From contig JAAHGF010000022.1 in assembly GCA_010672585.1 (NCBI GenBank), positions 1 to 64,000 on the forward strand: a stretch of DNA of 64,000 nt. Direction: 5' to 3'. Positions 9,484-19,617 of this stretch are shown one piece after another. This DNA comes from Okeania sp. SIO1I7. Lineage in GTDB: Bacteria > Cyanobacteriota > Cyanobacteriia > Cyanobacteriales > Microcoleaceae. The translations under genes were made by a program, and so were the position numbers. The stretch's first letter is position 1; each line of letters begins with the position of its first letter. The notes under the pieces are model-generated. The model had not been told where the DNA came from. It did no database searches and saw nothing but the letters and a program-made list of their open reading frames with translations.

Positions 9484-10000
9484 TAGGGTTTGCGCTCAAA
9501 AGTCTTTTTTAAGGAGTAGGGGAGCGGGTTCTTGAGGACACGGAGAGGGGGAGAGGGGGAGACGCGGAGATAGGGTGTCACCGACAGGCCGCGTCCGGTG
9601 TGTCTCCGTTTCCTCATAGGGGAGTAGGGGATTTATTAATTGATAATTGAAGCGTGGATAATTGATAATTACCTCGGGTTTTAACCGCTACGAAATTGAA
9701 TATAAGGAAATATTATTTCTTCTCTTGGTCGATGGTCGGACAGCTCCGAGACCTCGCCATCTCTCGACCGCTTTTTTCCCTTTAAAAGGGGAGGCTTCAA
9801 GGCGCGAATTATTTAATAATTAATTATTAATTATTAATTATTAATTATTAATTATTCGGTAATTTTTGGGCTACTCTCCTGCCAAAAATGCGCTCCATCC
9901 ATGAGCATAAAGCAGCTCAAAACTAGGTACTTTTTCCAGAAGCTCGAAAGGCACTTACCTTTATCTATAAATGCTTTGAGATTTAATCAGCAAGCCCTAA
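9484..10000. repeat. Repeat family C element with a nested family A copy
   Basis: Left end TAGGGTTTGCG at 9484, right end AGATTTAATCAGCAAGCCC ending at 10000; these termini are imperfect inverted repeats (GGGTTTGC / GCAAGCCC). The same pair bounds 17320-17618. A full family A copy (9634-9863) lies inside, so family A probably inserted later. A 91-residue frame at 9342-9617 overlaps the left part and is not a gene. Confidence 0.6.
9634..9863 (+). repeat. Repeat family A, copy 3 (nested)
   Basis: Begins TATTAATTGATAATTGAAG, contains ACCGCTACGAAATTG and CTTGGTCGATGGTCGG, the CCCTTTAAAAGGGGAGG stem, and ends TTAATTATTCGGTAATT. It is close to copy 1 at 5057 but lacks most of that copy's insert. 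Confidence 0.8.
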
Positions 10001-10345
10001 ATAATTGTGGTTTGAGCACCTCTCAGAGAAATAAGGTCCATTTGCAGTGCTAAAATAAAAACGGCTATATAGAACCCATTTGGGATCTATTTAAAAAAAA
10101 ATAGAGGGGGAGTAGGGGAGTAGGGGGTGATAAGAGCATATTTCTACCTTTTTACCCTATTGTGGCACATGAATCTCTTAACTTCTGAGTCCTATACGTC
10201 GCCCTACTGACGGCGACCCTACCTGAAGACCGCAGCCAAAAGCACATACCGCGGGCTAATATTCCAAATGGGTTCTATAAGCAAAAATTAATGACTGTAG
10301 CGATCGGGTGGGTACTACCCGCCTTACCTTTAATGAGGAGCAAAC
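10001..10345. other. Intergenic region upstream of the DUF917 gene
   Basis: Contains an inverted pair: TATAGAACCCATTTGGGATC (from 10068) and TTCCAAATGGGTTCTATA (10262-10279), bounding about 210 bases, another MITE-like unit. An AATGAGGAG ribosome-binding site lies just before the ATG at 10346. Confidence 0.5.
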
Positions 10346-11617
10346 ATGAAACTGACATTGACTGACCTTGAAGATACTGACCTTGAAGATATTGCAAACG
10401 GCGCATGTATTTATGCCAGTGGAGGAGGTGGTTCTATTTTGATGAAAAGACCGCTCTTAGATCAAATCAAGCTAGACGACCTCGAAATCGTCAACTTGGA
10501 AGATGTGAATGATGAGGAGATGCTGGCTGTCTCAGCAGGAGCAGGTTCTCCAACTAGCGCCACTGCCGATAAGGTTGTTGGCGAGCTGGCAAATGCCACG
10601 ATTGCAGCATTCAAATCCTTGAGCGATCGCGTAGTAGGGGATGCAAATTTCTTCAAATACGTCGCAGCGATCGAGACAGGGATTGGCAACACCTTGCTGC
10701 CGTTGATCGTAGCTTCCCGATACCAGATACCCGCCATTGATGCAGCGGGAGCTTTGCGTAGCGTCCCGAAACTTTCAATGTGTACCTTCGCCAGTAATGG
10801 CATTCCGATCGATCCTGTGATACTCACTAGCAATAAAAACAACAAAGTCACCTATGAAGTCGAACCCCCAGGCACAGACGGTGGTGCGGCTGCTGCGGAA
10901 GTGCCCTTGGCAGGAATTATCAGCAGTCAAGAGTTTGGTAACATCGGGGGGATCGCTTTCTGGTCAATGAATGGTCAACAGGCTAAACAAGCTGCAACAC
11001 CAGGAACGATCGCTGCTGCTCTCAACCTCGGTAAAACTCTCCGTGAGGCAAAAAATGAAGGTAAAGACCCTGTGGAAGCGGTTTGCCAGGCGATGAACGG
11101 TTACATTCTACTAAAACGGGGGAAATTGGATTCCGTCCAAACTAATACTTCTGGGAGTCTAGATTCGGTAAAAGTGATTTTCAACAATATGGATAAAAAT
11201 GAGGAATACTTCCGCATCTATGCTCTCAACGAAAGTCTAATTGCTTGGAAAGATAACGTTCCATTTCCCGTTGCTATGGCACCAGATTTGATTTGTTATC
11301 TAACCTGCGATGGAGAAGTTTTCACCAATGCGGATCTTGATACTTTCAAAGATCAGGAAATTGCGGTCATCGGCGTCCCAGCACAAAAGACTCTCCGAGT
11401 TCCATCAGTTATTGAAGCATTCTTGAGCGTTTTGCACGGAGTGGGCTACGGTGGACCTTATGTTCCCATTGAAAAACTCCAAGAACTAGAAGGGGTGTTC
11501 GAGCCAGGGAAGATTTGGGGACTACCACAGAAGCTATTTTCGCAGCCATTGCCGAAGTCTCGGTTAGGAACTTGGCGAGGCTCAACTCTACCAATTAGAA
11601 TAAAAACTAAGGATTAG
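10346..11617 (+). CDS. DUF917 / S-methyl-thiohydantoin desulfurase-like protein
   Basis: 423 residues. The N-terminal block GACIYASGGGGS and the following alternating segments match DUF917, a family found beside hydantoinases and related amidohydrolases; I know of no firm function for cyanobacterial members. The opening residues repeat (TDLEDTDLEDIA), from a 15-base tandem duplication at about 10361-10390. By eye the gene is richer in GC than its neighbours, which could mean transfer. AGGAG precedes the start. It is a single gene followed 215 bases later by an unrelated large kinase, so context gives no role. Confidence 0.75.
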   Translation: MKLTLTDLEDTDLEDIANGACIYASGGGGSILMKRPLLDQIKLDDLEIVNLEDVNDEEMLAVSAGAGSPTSATADKVVGELANATIAAFKSLSDRVVGDANFFKYVAAIETGIGNTLLPLIVASRYQIPAIDAAGALRSVPKLSMCTFASNGIPIDPVILTSNKNNKVTYEVEPPGTDGGAAAAEVPLAGIISSQEFGNIGGIAFWSMNGQQAKQAATPGTIAAALNLGKTLREAKNEGKDPVEAVCQAMNGYILLKRGKLDSVQTNTSGSLDSVKVIFNNMDKNEEYFRIYALNESLIAWKDNVPFPVAMAPDLICYLTCDGEVFTNADLDTFKDQEIAVIGVPAQKTLRVPSVIEAFLSVLHGVGYGGPYVPIEKLQELEGVFEPGKIWGLPQKLFSQPLPKSRLGTWRGSTLPIRIKTKD

Positions 11618-11832
11618 AGCAGAATCTTTGGAGGCCAACATCGGCTTTTGGATTCTACGACTGTCCCAGTTAATCTCATTTTTATTTGAGTTTTGGGCGC
11701 ATCATTACCAATTAGATATCTAGTAAAAAACCTTTGTAGAGAAGTTATATAGAACCTATCTACAAAGGTTTGAGAAAAATAATATGTAGTTTCCGGAGAG
11801 TTCTATTACTGATTAGGTATTATTTATTATTT

Positions 11833-14800
11833 ATGGTAACTGTGATTGGATATAAGAATTTAGTTTTAATTCACTATAGTGATAATTCCCAAGTTTATCG
11901 CGCCCGACGAAATGACAATAACCAACCCGTCATTCTCAAAGTTCTCGCTCAAGAATATCCCAGCACTGAGGAAATTAGACGGTATAAACAAGAATACTAC
12001 CTTACTAGCCAACTAGAGTCTCCGGCTATTATCAAAGCTTATGGCTTGGAAGAATGCCAAAGAAGTTATGCGATCGCTTTGGAAGACTTTGGCGGAATTT
12101 CCCTCAAACAATGGCTTGAAGAGTACCAAGAGGTTTCTCTAGAAGAATTTTTATTTCTGGCGATCGCCATAACCGAAGGTTTGGCAGAAATACACAAGCT
12201 ACATATTATTCACAAAGATATCAATCCCGCCAATATTGTTTTTAATCCCAAAACTAAAGAACTAAAAATAATTGACTTTGGCATCTCTACCCAACTAAGT
12301 CACGAAAATCCTACCCTGAAAAGTGCTAACGTTTTAGAAGGAACCCTAGGTTACATTTCTCCAGAACAAACTGGGAGAATGAACCGGAGTTTAGATTATC
12401 GCACGGATTTTTATTCATTGGGAGTTACTTTTTATCAAATGCTGGCGGGAAAATTGCCCTTTGAAAGTTCCGATCCTTTGGAATTAGTGCATTGTCATCT
12501 TGCTAAAAACCCCCCTTCACTTATAGGAGAAATTCCCCAAGTTCTTGCAGATATTCTGATAAAATTGATGGCAAAGAATGCCGAAGACCGTTACCAAAGT
12601 GCTTATGGATTAAAAGTAGATTTAGAAGAGTGTCGCCGACAACTGCAAGAAACGGGAAATATTGCTTCTTTTCCTCTCGGACAAGAAGACCTCAGCGATC
12701 GCTTTTCTATTCCTCAAAAACTCTATGGCAGGGAAGAAGAAATTGCTACTTTACTCTCCGCGTTTGAGCGAGTTAGTAATCCCCCCCAGACCCCCCTTAG
12801 TAAGGGGGGAGAAGGAAGAGCGGAATTAATGATGGTGGCAGGTTATTCCGGCATCGGCAAATCATCTCTAGTTCGAGAACTTTACAAACCCATTACGGCA
12901 CGTCGAGGCTATTTTATTTCCGGGAAATTCGACCAGTTTCAACGCAATATTCCCTATTCTGCGATCGTGTCCGCCTTTGGAGGATTAATTGGGCAATTAT
13001 TGGCAGAAACCGAAGCTAAATTACAAATTTGGCGAGAGAAACTATCAAAAGCTTTGGGTGCTAACGGACAAGTTATTATTGATGTCATTCCTGAAGTAGA
13101 ACTAATTATCGGCAAGCAACCTAGCGTTCCAGTATTAGGAGGAGAGGAAGCGCAAAATCGTTTTAATCTTGTTATGGGGAATTTTATTGATGTTTTCTGC
13201 GACAAACAACATCCTTTAACCCTCTTTATTGACGATTTACAATGGGCTGATTCGGGAACATTAAAATTAATAGAACAGATATTAATAGAAGGCAAAACAG
13301 AATATTTATTGCTGTTGGGAGCTTATCGGGATAATGAAGTTTCAGCCAGTCATCCTTTGTCAATTTCACTCGAAAAAATCCAGAAAAATAACAACTCAAT
13401 TAATCAAATCACTTTACAACCTTTATCCCTAGAGCAAATTGCTTGTTTGATCGGTGATGCTCTCCACCAGAGTGCAGAAGCAACAACCAAATTAGCTCAG
13501 TTAGTCCTGGAAAAAACGGGAGGAAATCCTTTCTTTATTAATGAATTTTTAGGAGTATTATCTGCTGAGAATTTGCTACATTTTGATCGTAAATTGAGAA
13601 ATTGGCAATGGAATATAGAAGCAATCGCAGGAAGTGGGTTTACCGATAATGTAGTGGAATTAATGGTAAAAAAACTGCAAAAATTACCGTCCTCGGCACA
13701 AGAAATATTATCTATAGCGGCTTGTTGTGGAGCGGAATTTGACTTGCAATTGATGACATTAATTACAGGGAAATCCCCTCAAGCAACTTTTGAATTGTTA
13801 AAAAAGGCTATTGAGAGCGACTTAATTTTAACTAGGTCGGAGTTGGATGAAAACCTCCTCATTCAATTTTATAAATTCGCTCACGACCGCATCCAACAAG
13901 CCGCCTACAGTATGATTCCAGACGACAAAAAAGCAGCGACTCATTATCGTATTGGAAAAATGCTATTGCAAGAAAGTAGACCGGAAGCCATAGAAAAAAA
14001 TATTTTCGATCTCGTCAGTCAATTGAACTATGGAAAAGCATTAATTACCGAGCAAAAAGAACGAAACGAACTTGCCAAGCTCAATCTCATTGCCTGTCAC
14101 CAAGCTAAAGCCGCCACTGCCTATGAAACTGCTAGGGAATATGCTAGTATGGGATTGTCTATGCTGGGAGAAAATGCCTGGGACAGTCAATATGAAATGA
14201 CTCTAGCGCTCCACGATTTAGCAACCGAACTAGCTGCATTTTGTGGTGACTCCGAGGCGATGGAACGCTTTGCTGGGATAGTTATTGCCAAGGCACGAAC
14301 CTTACTAGAAAAGGTCAACGTTTACCGGATAAAAATGCAATTTCAGATATCCCAGAACAAATACGCTGAAGCCATTGCTATCGGCCAACAAATCTTAGCA
14401 GAACTGGGTATGGTCTTTCCTGCAACACCTGTCCAGGAGGATCTTCAACGCAGCATAGCAGAGATTGAAACGCTGATAGGGGAAAGGGGAATAGAAGACT
14501 TGGTTCGTTTGCCAAAGATGAGGGATAGAGAAAAAATCGCTATTACTCGCATTGCCAATACCCTCATACCAGCTATTATAGCTACTGGTTCTTCTTTGTT
14601 TTTATTACTGGTTACCCTGTTAGTCAAGCTATCCATTCAATATGGAAATACCGAAGCATCTGGCTTGACTTATACCCTCTACGGTTACATTTGCTGTAAT
14701 ATAAAGCAGGATGTGGATACAGGGGTAAAGTATGGTAAGTTGGCGCTCCAGGTTGTTTCAGAATTAGATGCTAAAGCTTTTAAAGCAGAAGCGTTAAACG

Positions 14801-17133
14801 TAATTGTGTTATGTATTTGGCATCGTAAATATCATCTCAAAGAAACGCTATCGCTTTCTCTAGAAGGATATACCAGTGGCTTAGAAACTGGAAATAAGGA
14901 GTTTGCAGGATATTGCGCTGGTATGTATTGTATCTATTCCTTATGGTGGGCTCGGCCACTTTCGACCTTAGAACAGGAGGTTCGCGCCTACTCCAATAAG
15001 TTTCAGCAACTGAATCAATTGAAAACGGGCAATCAATGTCGAATTTATTGGCAAACTATTTTAAATTTGCTAGGAGTTGCAGAAAATCCTACTATTTTAT
15101 CTGGGGAGGCACTTTCGGAAGTAGAATTTCTCAGTTCTAATAATGACTTGCCTTCCTTCGGTTTATTCTATCCCTACAAGCTGATGCTTTGCTATCTGTT
15201 TGGGGAGATAGAATCTGCTCTCAACCATGCCGCCGACAGCAGACGCTATGTAACAACTGTTGCAGGAATGTTTTTTGCAGCAGCGTTTTATTTTTATGAT
15301 TCTTTGATATCCTTAGCCGCCTTGAGTTTAGGTTTGGAGGAAAGAACAGAGGCATTACAGCGGGTGCAGGAAAACCAAACCCAACTGCAGCAATGGGCAA
15401 AGGATGCCCCGATGAATTATCAACATAAGGTCGATCTGGTAGAAGCGGAAAAATGCCGAGTTTTGGGGCAAAAAGCAGAGGCGATCGAGCTATATAACAA
15501 GGCAATTGCTGGAGCTAAAGAAAATGAATATACCCAAGAAGAAGCCCTGGCCAACGAACTCGCTGCCAAATTTTATCTCAACTGGGGTCAGGAAAAAGTT
15601 GCTCGCCTTTACATGATGGATGCCCATTACTGTTATTCTCGCTGGGAGGCAACGGCAAAAGTCAAACATCTCGAAGAAAACTATCCGCAATTGTGTCCAT
15701 CCCCAACGACCAAAAGTTCTGGCTCGACACTCCATGATACCTACACCACAAAAAATTCTACCGAACGCGTAGATTTAGATTTAGCTACAGTCATCAAATC
15801 CACCAATGCCATTTCCAGCGAGATTGTTTTGGATAAATTACTGGCCACTTTAATGAATATTCTGGTAGAAAACGCTGGAGCGCAACGGGGAATATTGATC
15901 TTACCTAGCGACGAGGGTTTATTGGTCGAAGCTATAAAGGAAGCAGACTCTGAGGAAGTTTCAGTTTTAGTTTCCCTGCCTCTTCATAAATTTGAAAAAC
16001 TATCGGAAAGGATCGTCCGTTATGTCGCCCGCACTCGCAAAACCGTTGTACTCAACAATGCCACTAATGAAGGGAAATTTACCGATGATACCTATATCCA
16101 AAAGTATAAATGTCAATCCGTTGCCTGCACTCCTCTAATCAGTCAAAATAAACTTCAAGGCATTATCTATCTAGAAAACAATCTGAGTACTGGAGCTTTT
16201 ACTCAAGAGCGGTTGGCACTGTTGCGGACCCTCGCTGCTCAAGGGGCGATATCTTTAGAAAATGCCAGACTGTATAACAAAATCATCACTGTAAACGCAG
16301 CTTACGAACGTTTTGTTCCCGCCGAATTTCTCAGTTTTTTAGAGAAAAAGAGCATTATTGATGTGAAACTCGGAGACCAAGTAGAGCAGGAAATGACAGT
16401 TTTATTCTCCGATATTCGGAATTTTACAACTATCTCCGAACAGATGACCCCGGCAGAAAATTTCGCTTTTATTAATGAGTATCTCGGTTCTATGGAACCA
16501 CAAATTCAAAAACATGGCGGGTTCATCGATAAATATATTGGCGACGCTATTATGGCCTTGTTTCCCAATTCTGCTGACGATGCGTTAAAAGGAGCGATCG
16601 CAATGTTGCAAGAATTAAAAACATACAATTCAGATCGACAACAAAGGAATTTCAAACCCATTAGTATTGGTATTGGTTTGCATACGGGCAGGTTGATTTT
16701 AGGCACTGTGGGCGGGTTTGGGCGTATGGATGGAACTGTTATCGGGGATGCGGTGAATCTCTCCTCGCGAGTGGAAGGGTTAACAAAAACTTATGGAGTT
16801 TCACTTTTAATTACTGATAAAACTTGGCAAAATTTAAAAAATTCTTTGGTATATGACCTCAGATTTATTGACAAGGTGAGAGCTAAAGGAAAAGCCAAAG
16901 CAGTTAGTTTATTTGAAGTTTTTTCTGCCGACCCGCCAGAATTACGAGATGTAAAAATCGCGACGAAAGAGAAGTTTGAAAGAGCAGTTTTGTTATATCA
17001 TCAGGGGTTGTTTCTAGAAGCGGCAGCTCTATTTCAAGAATGCTTAGAATATGCTGAGGGCGATCAAGCTGTTTGTTGTTATCTCGAACGTTGTCATCAG
17101 AAGGCAGAGGGGAGTGGGGGAGTAGGGGGGTAG
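11833..17133 (+). CDS. Giant Ser/Thr kinase - AAA ATPase - GAF - adenylate/guanylate cyclase protein
   Basis: 1766 residues from ATG 11833 (MVTVIGYKNL, the usual start of this family; a TTG 63 bases upstream also keeps the frame). The order is: Ser/Thr kinase about 10-265 (VILKVL lysine, HKDINPANIV catalytic loop, DFG, SPEQTGRMN); AAA/STAND-like ATPase with Walker A GYSGIGKSS near 336 and Walker B LFIDDLQWAD near 465; a long helical TPR-like region; GAF about 1316-1483; class III cyclase about 1520-1695 (LFSDIRNFT, GDAIMALFP, IGDAVNLSSRVEG). Cyanobacteria carry many such proteins, usually ending in a histidine kinase; this one should instead make cyclic nucleotide. NPPQTPLSKGGEGR, between kinase and ATPase, comes from a repeat inserted in frame at about 12780-12817. 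The tail GSGGVGG is encoded by a GGGGAGTAGGGG repeat. Confidence 0.88.
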   Translation: MVTVIGYKNLVLIHYSDNSQVYRARRNDNNQPVILKVLAQEYPSTEEIRRYKQEYYLTSQLESPAIIKAYGLEECQRSYAIALEDFGGISLKQWLEEYQEVSLEEFLFLAIAITEGLAEIHKLHIIHKDINPANIVFNPKTKELKIIDFGISTQLSHENPTLKSANVLEGTLGYISPEQTGRMNRSLDYRTDFYSLGVTFYQMLAGKLPFESSDPLELVHCHLAKNPPSLIGEIPQVLADILIKLMAKNAEDRYQSAYGLKVDLEECRRQLQETGNIASFPLGQEDLSDRFSIPQKLYGREEEIATLLSAFERVSNPPQTPLSKGGEGRAELMMVAGYSGIGKSSLVRELYKPITARRGYFISGKFDQFQRNIPYSAIVSAFGGLIGQLLAETEAKLQIWREKLSKALGANGQVIIDVIPEVELIIGKQPSVPVLGGEEAQNRFNLVMGNFIDVFCDKQHPLTLFIDDLQWADSGTLKLIEQILIEGKTEYLLLLGAYRDNEVSASHPLSISLEKIQKNNNSINQITLQPLSLEQIACLIGDALHQSAEATTKLAQLVLEKTGGNPFFINEFLGVLSAENLLHFDRKLRNWQWNIEAIAGSGFTDNVVELMVKKLQKLPSSAQEILSIAACCGAEFDLQLMTLITGKSPQATFELLKKAIESDLILTRSELDENLLIQFYKFAHDRIQQAAYSMIPDDKKAATHYRIGKMLLQESRPEAIEKNIFDLVSQLNYGKALITEQKERNELAKLNLIACHQAKAATAYETAREYASMGLSMLGENAWDSQYEMTLALHDLATELAAFCGDSEAMERFAGIVIAKARTLLEKVNVYRIKMQFQISQNKYAEAIAIGQQILAELGMVFPATPVQEDLQRSIAEIETLIGERGIEDLVRLPKMRDREKIAITRIANTLIPAIIATGSSLFLLLVTLLVKLSIQYGNTEASGLTYTLYGYICCNIKQDVDTGVKYGKLALQVVSELDAKAFKAEALNVIVLCIWHRKYHLKETLSLSLEGYTSGLETGNKEFAGYCAGMYCIYSLWWARPLSTLEQEVRAYSNKFQQLNQLKTGNQCRIYWQTILNLLGVAENPTILSGEALSEVEFLSSNNDLPSFGLFYPYKLMLCYLFGEIESALNHAADSRRYVTTVAGMFFAAAFYFYDSLISLAALSLGLEERTEALQRVQENQTQLQQWAKDAPMNYQHKVDLVEAEKCRVLGQKAEAIELYNKAIAGAKENEYTQEEALANELAAKFYLNWGQEKVARLYMMDAHYCYSRWEATAKVKHLEENYPQLCPSPTTKSSGSTLHDTYTTKNSTERVDLDLATVIKSTNAISSEIVLDKLLATLMNILVENAGAQRGILILPSDEGLLVEAIKEADSEEVSVLVSLPLHKFEKLSERIVRYVARTRKTVVLNNATNEGKFTDDTYIQKYKCQSVACTPLISQNKLQGIIYLENNLSTGAFTQERLALLRTLAAQGAISLENARLYNKIITVNAAYERFVPAEFLSFLEKKSIIDVKLGDQVEQEMTVLFSDIRNFTTISEQMTPAENFAFINEYLGSMEPQIQKHGGFIDKYIGDAIMALFPNSADDALKGAIAMLQELKTYNSDRQQRNFKPISIGIGLHTGRLILGTVGGFGRMDGTVIGDAVNLSSRVEGLTKTYGVSLLITDKTWQNLKNSLVYDLRFIDKVRAKGKAKAVSLFEVFSADPPELRDVKIATKEKFERAVLLYHQGLFLEAAALFQECLEYAEGDQAVCCYLERCHQKAEGSGGVGG
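12780..12817 (+). repeat. CCCCCC/GGGGGG palindromic repeat inserted in frame in the kinase gene
   Basis: CAGACCCCCCTTAGTAAGGG forms most of a hairpin with the following Gs. It is read in frame as NPPQTPLSKGGEG, in the linker between kinase and ATPase domains. The same type of palindrome is a common dispersed repeat in cyanobacterial intergenic DNA. Confidence 0.7.
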
Positions 17134-17319
17134 GGGAGTAGGGGAGTAGGGAGGATTTTTCGGTGTGGTGCATTTTCATTTTTTACCTACGGCAGTGGGA
17201 GCATCTTGCTCCCGTACCAGGTATCCCTTGTTCTTGTATACCATTGCGCTCCACAGGACTACCCATTTTTTTACCTTTTTCCCCCGCGCTATCATTCTTC
17301 TTCCTTAGAATATCAATAA

Positions 17320-17618
17320 TTAGGGTTTGCGTATGGAAAGTCTTTTTGCTGGGGTAAGAGACAGGAGACAACCCACCCCTGACCCCTCCCAACCCACCCC
17401 TAGCCCCTCCCAGGAGGGGAGGGGAAGACAGGAGACAGGAGAAATGGAAATTACAGAGGAGGTAGTCGGAAAAATAGTCCCAAGATTGTTCTGCTATAAT
17501 CGTTCCAAAATACTAGCTTTATGCAGCTCTTGCCACCGAAAAACTGACACTTTTTTAGACAAAAAAATGCTACAACCAATATCAGTCAATGCTTTTAGAT
17601 TTAATCAGCAAGCCCTAA
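17320..17618. repeat. Repeat family C, copy 2
   Basis: Bounded by TTAGGGTTTGC and GCAAGCCCTAA (perfect inverted repeat except one base). Inside, at about 17370-17420, are two CCCACCCCT...CCCCTCCC palindromic units. The remaining space between the kinase stop (17133) and modBC (17710) holds GGGGAGTAGGGG repeats and, at 17640-17765, CTTCTTCCTT repeats. No gene is seen; a 108-residue frame here is repeat-derived. Confidence 0.6.
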
Positions 17619-17709
17619 TTAACCTTCCACCTTCTTCCTTAGAATATCAATAATTAACCTTCTTGCTTCTTGCTTCTTGCTTCTTCCTTCCTCATTCCTC
17701 CCCAGAATA

Positions 17710-19617
17710 TCAATAATTAACCTTCCACCTTCCAGTTTCTTCCTTCCACCTTCTTGCTTCTTCCTTCTTCCTTCTTCCTTCTGTTATAGTTCCTTCTAGT
17801 AACAACAAACGCGAGGGTTGAAGACAAACCTGCCAAGGAAAAGAACGATTTTTGATTTCACGCCATTTTTCCTTAAATACTTCTGCTTGTAAATGGTAGT
17901 CAAAAGCATTTGTTGCAGGTTGATATAATTTTAAGTACAAAGTTACTCGATGTTGAGTTTCACTAATAGCTGCTAACCAACAAGGAAAAGTATTAGGTTC
18001 GTTTGACTGCTCACTAAAAGTAATCTGGTGAGCGCGAATGCCAACATGAGAAAAATATTCCGGAATAGGTTCAATTATATCAAGACTGCATCCCCACTCA
18101 ATAGCTTCTATTTTTCGGTTGTCAATTATTACTGCTTGAGAAAAGTTCTTACAACCAGTTAACTGAGCAACTCTTACACTGGTAGAATATTCAAAAATGT
18201 CATGTTTGACACCATGAGCAAGAGTAACTCCGTCATCGACTACTAACAAATTTTGACAAATGCGGTAAGCTTCCTCTAGGTTGTGAGTCACTAATAAAGT
18301 CACCCCTTGATAATTTTCTAGGGTGGCAATAACCAATGTTTCAATCTGATGGCGCAGGTGGGTATCTAATGCGGAAAAAGCTTCATCTAACAACAAAGCA
18401 TCGGGTTGACTTGCTAATGCTCGTGCTAAAGCTACCCGTTGTTGCTGACCTCCCGAAAGTTCTTCTGGATATCGTTTGCCATATCCTGGTAACTGCACTG
18501 CCAATAGATAAGCTTCTACTTGTTGTTTAATCTCTGTGGACGACAAACCTTTGGGCAAACCAAAAGCAATATTTTGCGCGACAGTCATGTGGGGGAAGAG
18601 AGCATAATTTTGAAATAGATAACCAATGCGGCGATCGCGACTAGGCAAATTAATTTTCTGTTGCGAATCAAATAATACTCGTCCATTTAAAACAATTCGT
18701 CCTCTTGTGGGAGTTTCCAAACCAGCAACGCAACGTAAAATCATACTTTTACCAGCGCCAGACCCTCCTAATAACCCCAATGGTTTGTTATTAGCATTGA
18801 AACAAACATCCAAGAGAAACCCAGGCAATTTTTTCTGGATATCTACTAATAGACTTTGTGAATGTGTATGGGAGTTTAGTCTCAAAGGTTGTGTTTTGAC
18901 TACGGGTACAGAACGCACATCTACAATTTGCTTTTCTGTTTTTTTTGCCCTACGTTTTTTGATTTTAGATTCTGACCAATAGTTGACACCAGTTATTACT
19001 CCTAAAGATATAGCTAAAATTACTAATACCCAGGCAAACGCTTCATTCATATTCCCACTTTCGGAAGCGAAGAAAATAGCTATCGGAATAGTTTCGGTTT
19101 TGCCAGGAATACTACCTGCTAACATTAAAGTAGCACCAAACTCACCAAGGGACCGGGCAAAAGCTAATAATGTCCCGGCAATAATTCCTGGTTTTGCCAA
19201 AGGTAACAAAATGCGCCAAAATACAGTCCATTCCGAAGCGCCTAAAGTTCTAGCACAAGCAAGGAGACTGGTATCAATTTGAGTAAAAGCTGCTAGTGAT
19301 GTTCTGTACATCAGGGGGAATGAGACAACGGTAGCTGCTATTACGGTGGCAGGCCAGGTGAAAATTAATGTTATCCCCATTGATGAGAGTAGCTGACCAA
19401 GGGGGCCGTTTCTACCAAACAATAGTAGTAATAGAAAACCTGTTACAGTTGGGGGTAATACTAGGGGAGATGTGAGGATGGCGTCAATTATACCTTTGCC
19501 TTTACCGCGATATCCGAGCATCCAACGTGCTGCTGCTATACCGAGGAAAAAGGTAATAATTGTAGTGACTGCTGCAGTTTTAAGAGAAATCCAAGCAGGA
19601 GATAGGTCAAAGTTCAT
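17710..19617 (-). CDS. modBC: Fused molybdate ABC transporter: permease ModB + ATPase ModC
   Basis: 635 residues. Residues about 1-225 are a ModB-type permease with five or six membrane helices and the permease loop (GASEWTVFWRILLPLAKPGI). After a linker, about 255-480 is the ATPase: Walker A GGSGAGKS, Q-loop LFQNYALFPH, signature LSGGQQQRVALARA, Walker B ALLLDEAFSALD, switch LVTHN. Residues about 500-610 resemble a regulatory TOBE-like region. ModB-ModC fusions are known in cyanobacteria. It should import molybdate delivered by ModA (at 29 kb). The last ~20 residues ([19 protein letters not shown]) are encoded by a degenerate GAAGGAAGAA repeat, so the C-terminus was probably extended. The mosA-like gene lies upstream on the same strand, 552 bases away. 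Confidence 0.9.
   Translation of the reverse strand: MNFDLSPAWISLKTAAVTTIITFFLGIAAARWMLGYRGKGKGIIDAILTSPLVLPPTVTGFLLLLLFGRNGPLGQLLSSMGITLIFTWPATVIAATVVSFPLMYRTSLAAFTQIDTSLLACARTLGASEWTVFWRILLPLAKPGIIAGTLLAFARSLGEFGATLMLAGSIPGKTETIPIAIFFASESGNMNEAFAWVLVILAISLGVITGVNYWSESKIKKRRAKKTEKQIVDVRSVPVVKTQPLRLNSHTHSQSLLVDIQKKLPGFLLDVCFNANNKPLGLLGGSGAGKSMILRCVAGLETPTRGRIVLNGRVLFDSQQKINLPSRDRRIGYLFQNYALFPHMTVAQNIAFGLPKGLSSTEIKQQVEAYLLAVQLPGYGKRYPEELSGGQQQRVALARALASQPDALLLDEAFSALDTHLRHQIETLVIATLENYQGVTLLVTHNLEEAYRICQNLLVVDDGVTLAHGVKHDIFEYSTSVRVAQLTGCKNFSQAVIIDNRKIEAIEWGCSLDIIEPIPEYFSHVGIRAHQITFSEQSNEPNTFPCWLAAISETQHRVTLYLKLYQPATNAFDYHLQAEVFKEKWREIKNRSFPWQVCLQPSRLLLLEGTITEGRRKKEEARRWKEETGRWKVNY

Noticed and set aside
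9342-9617. 91-residue minus-strand frame
   Set aside because: It spans GGAGAGGGGGAGA low-complexity DNA and a repeat end.
17163-17653. Short frames of 64-108 residues
   Set aside because: They lie in repeat family C and in CTTCTTCC-type repeats.
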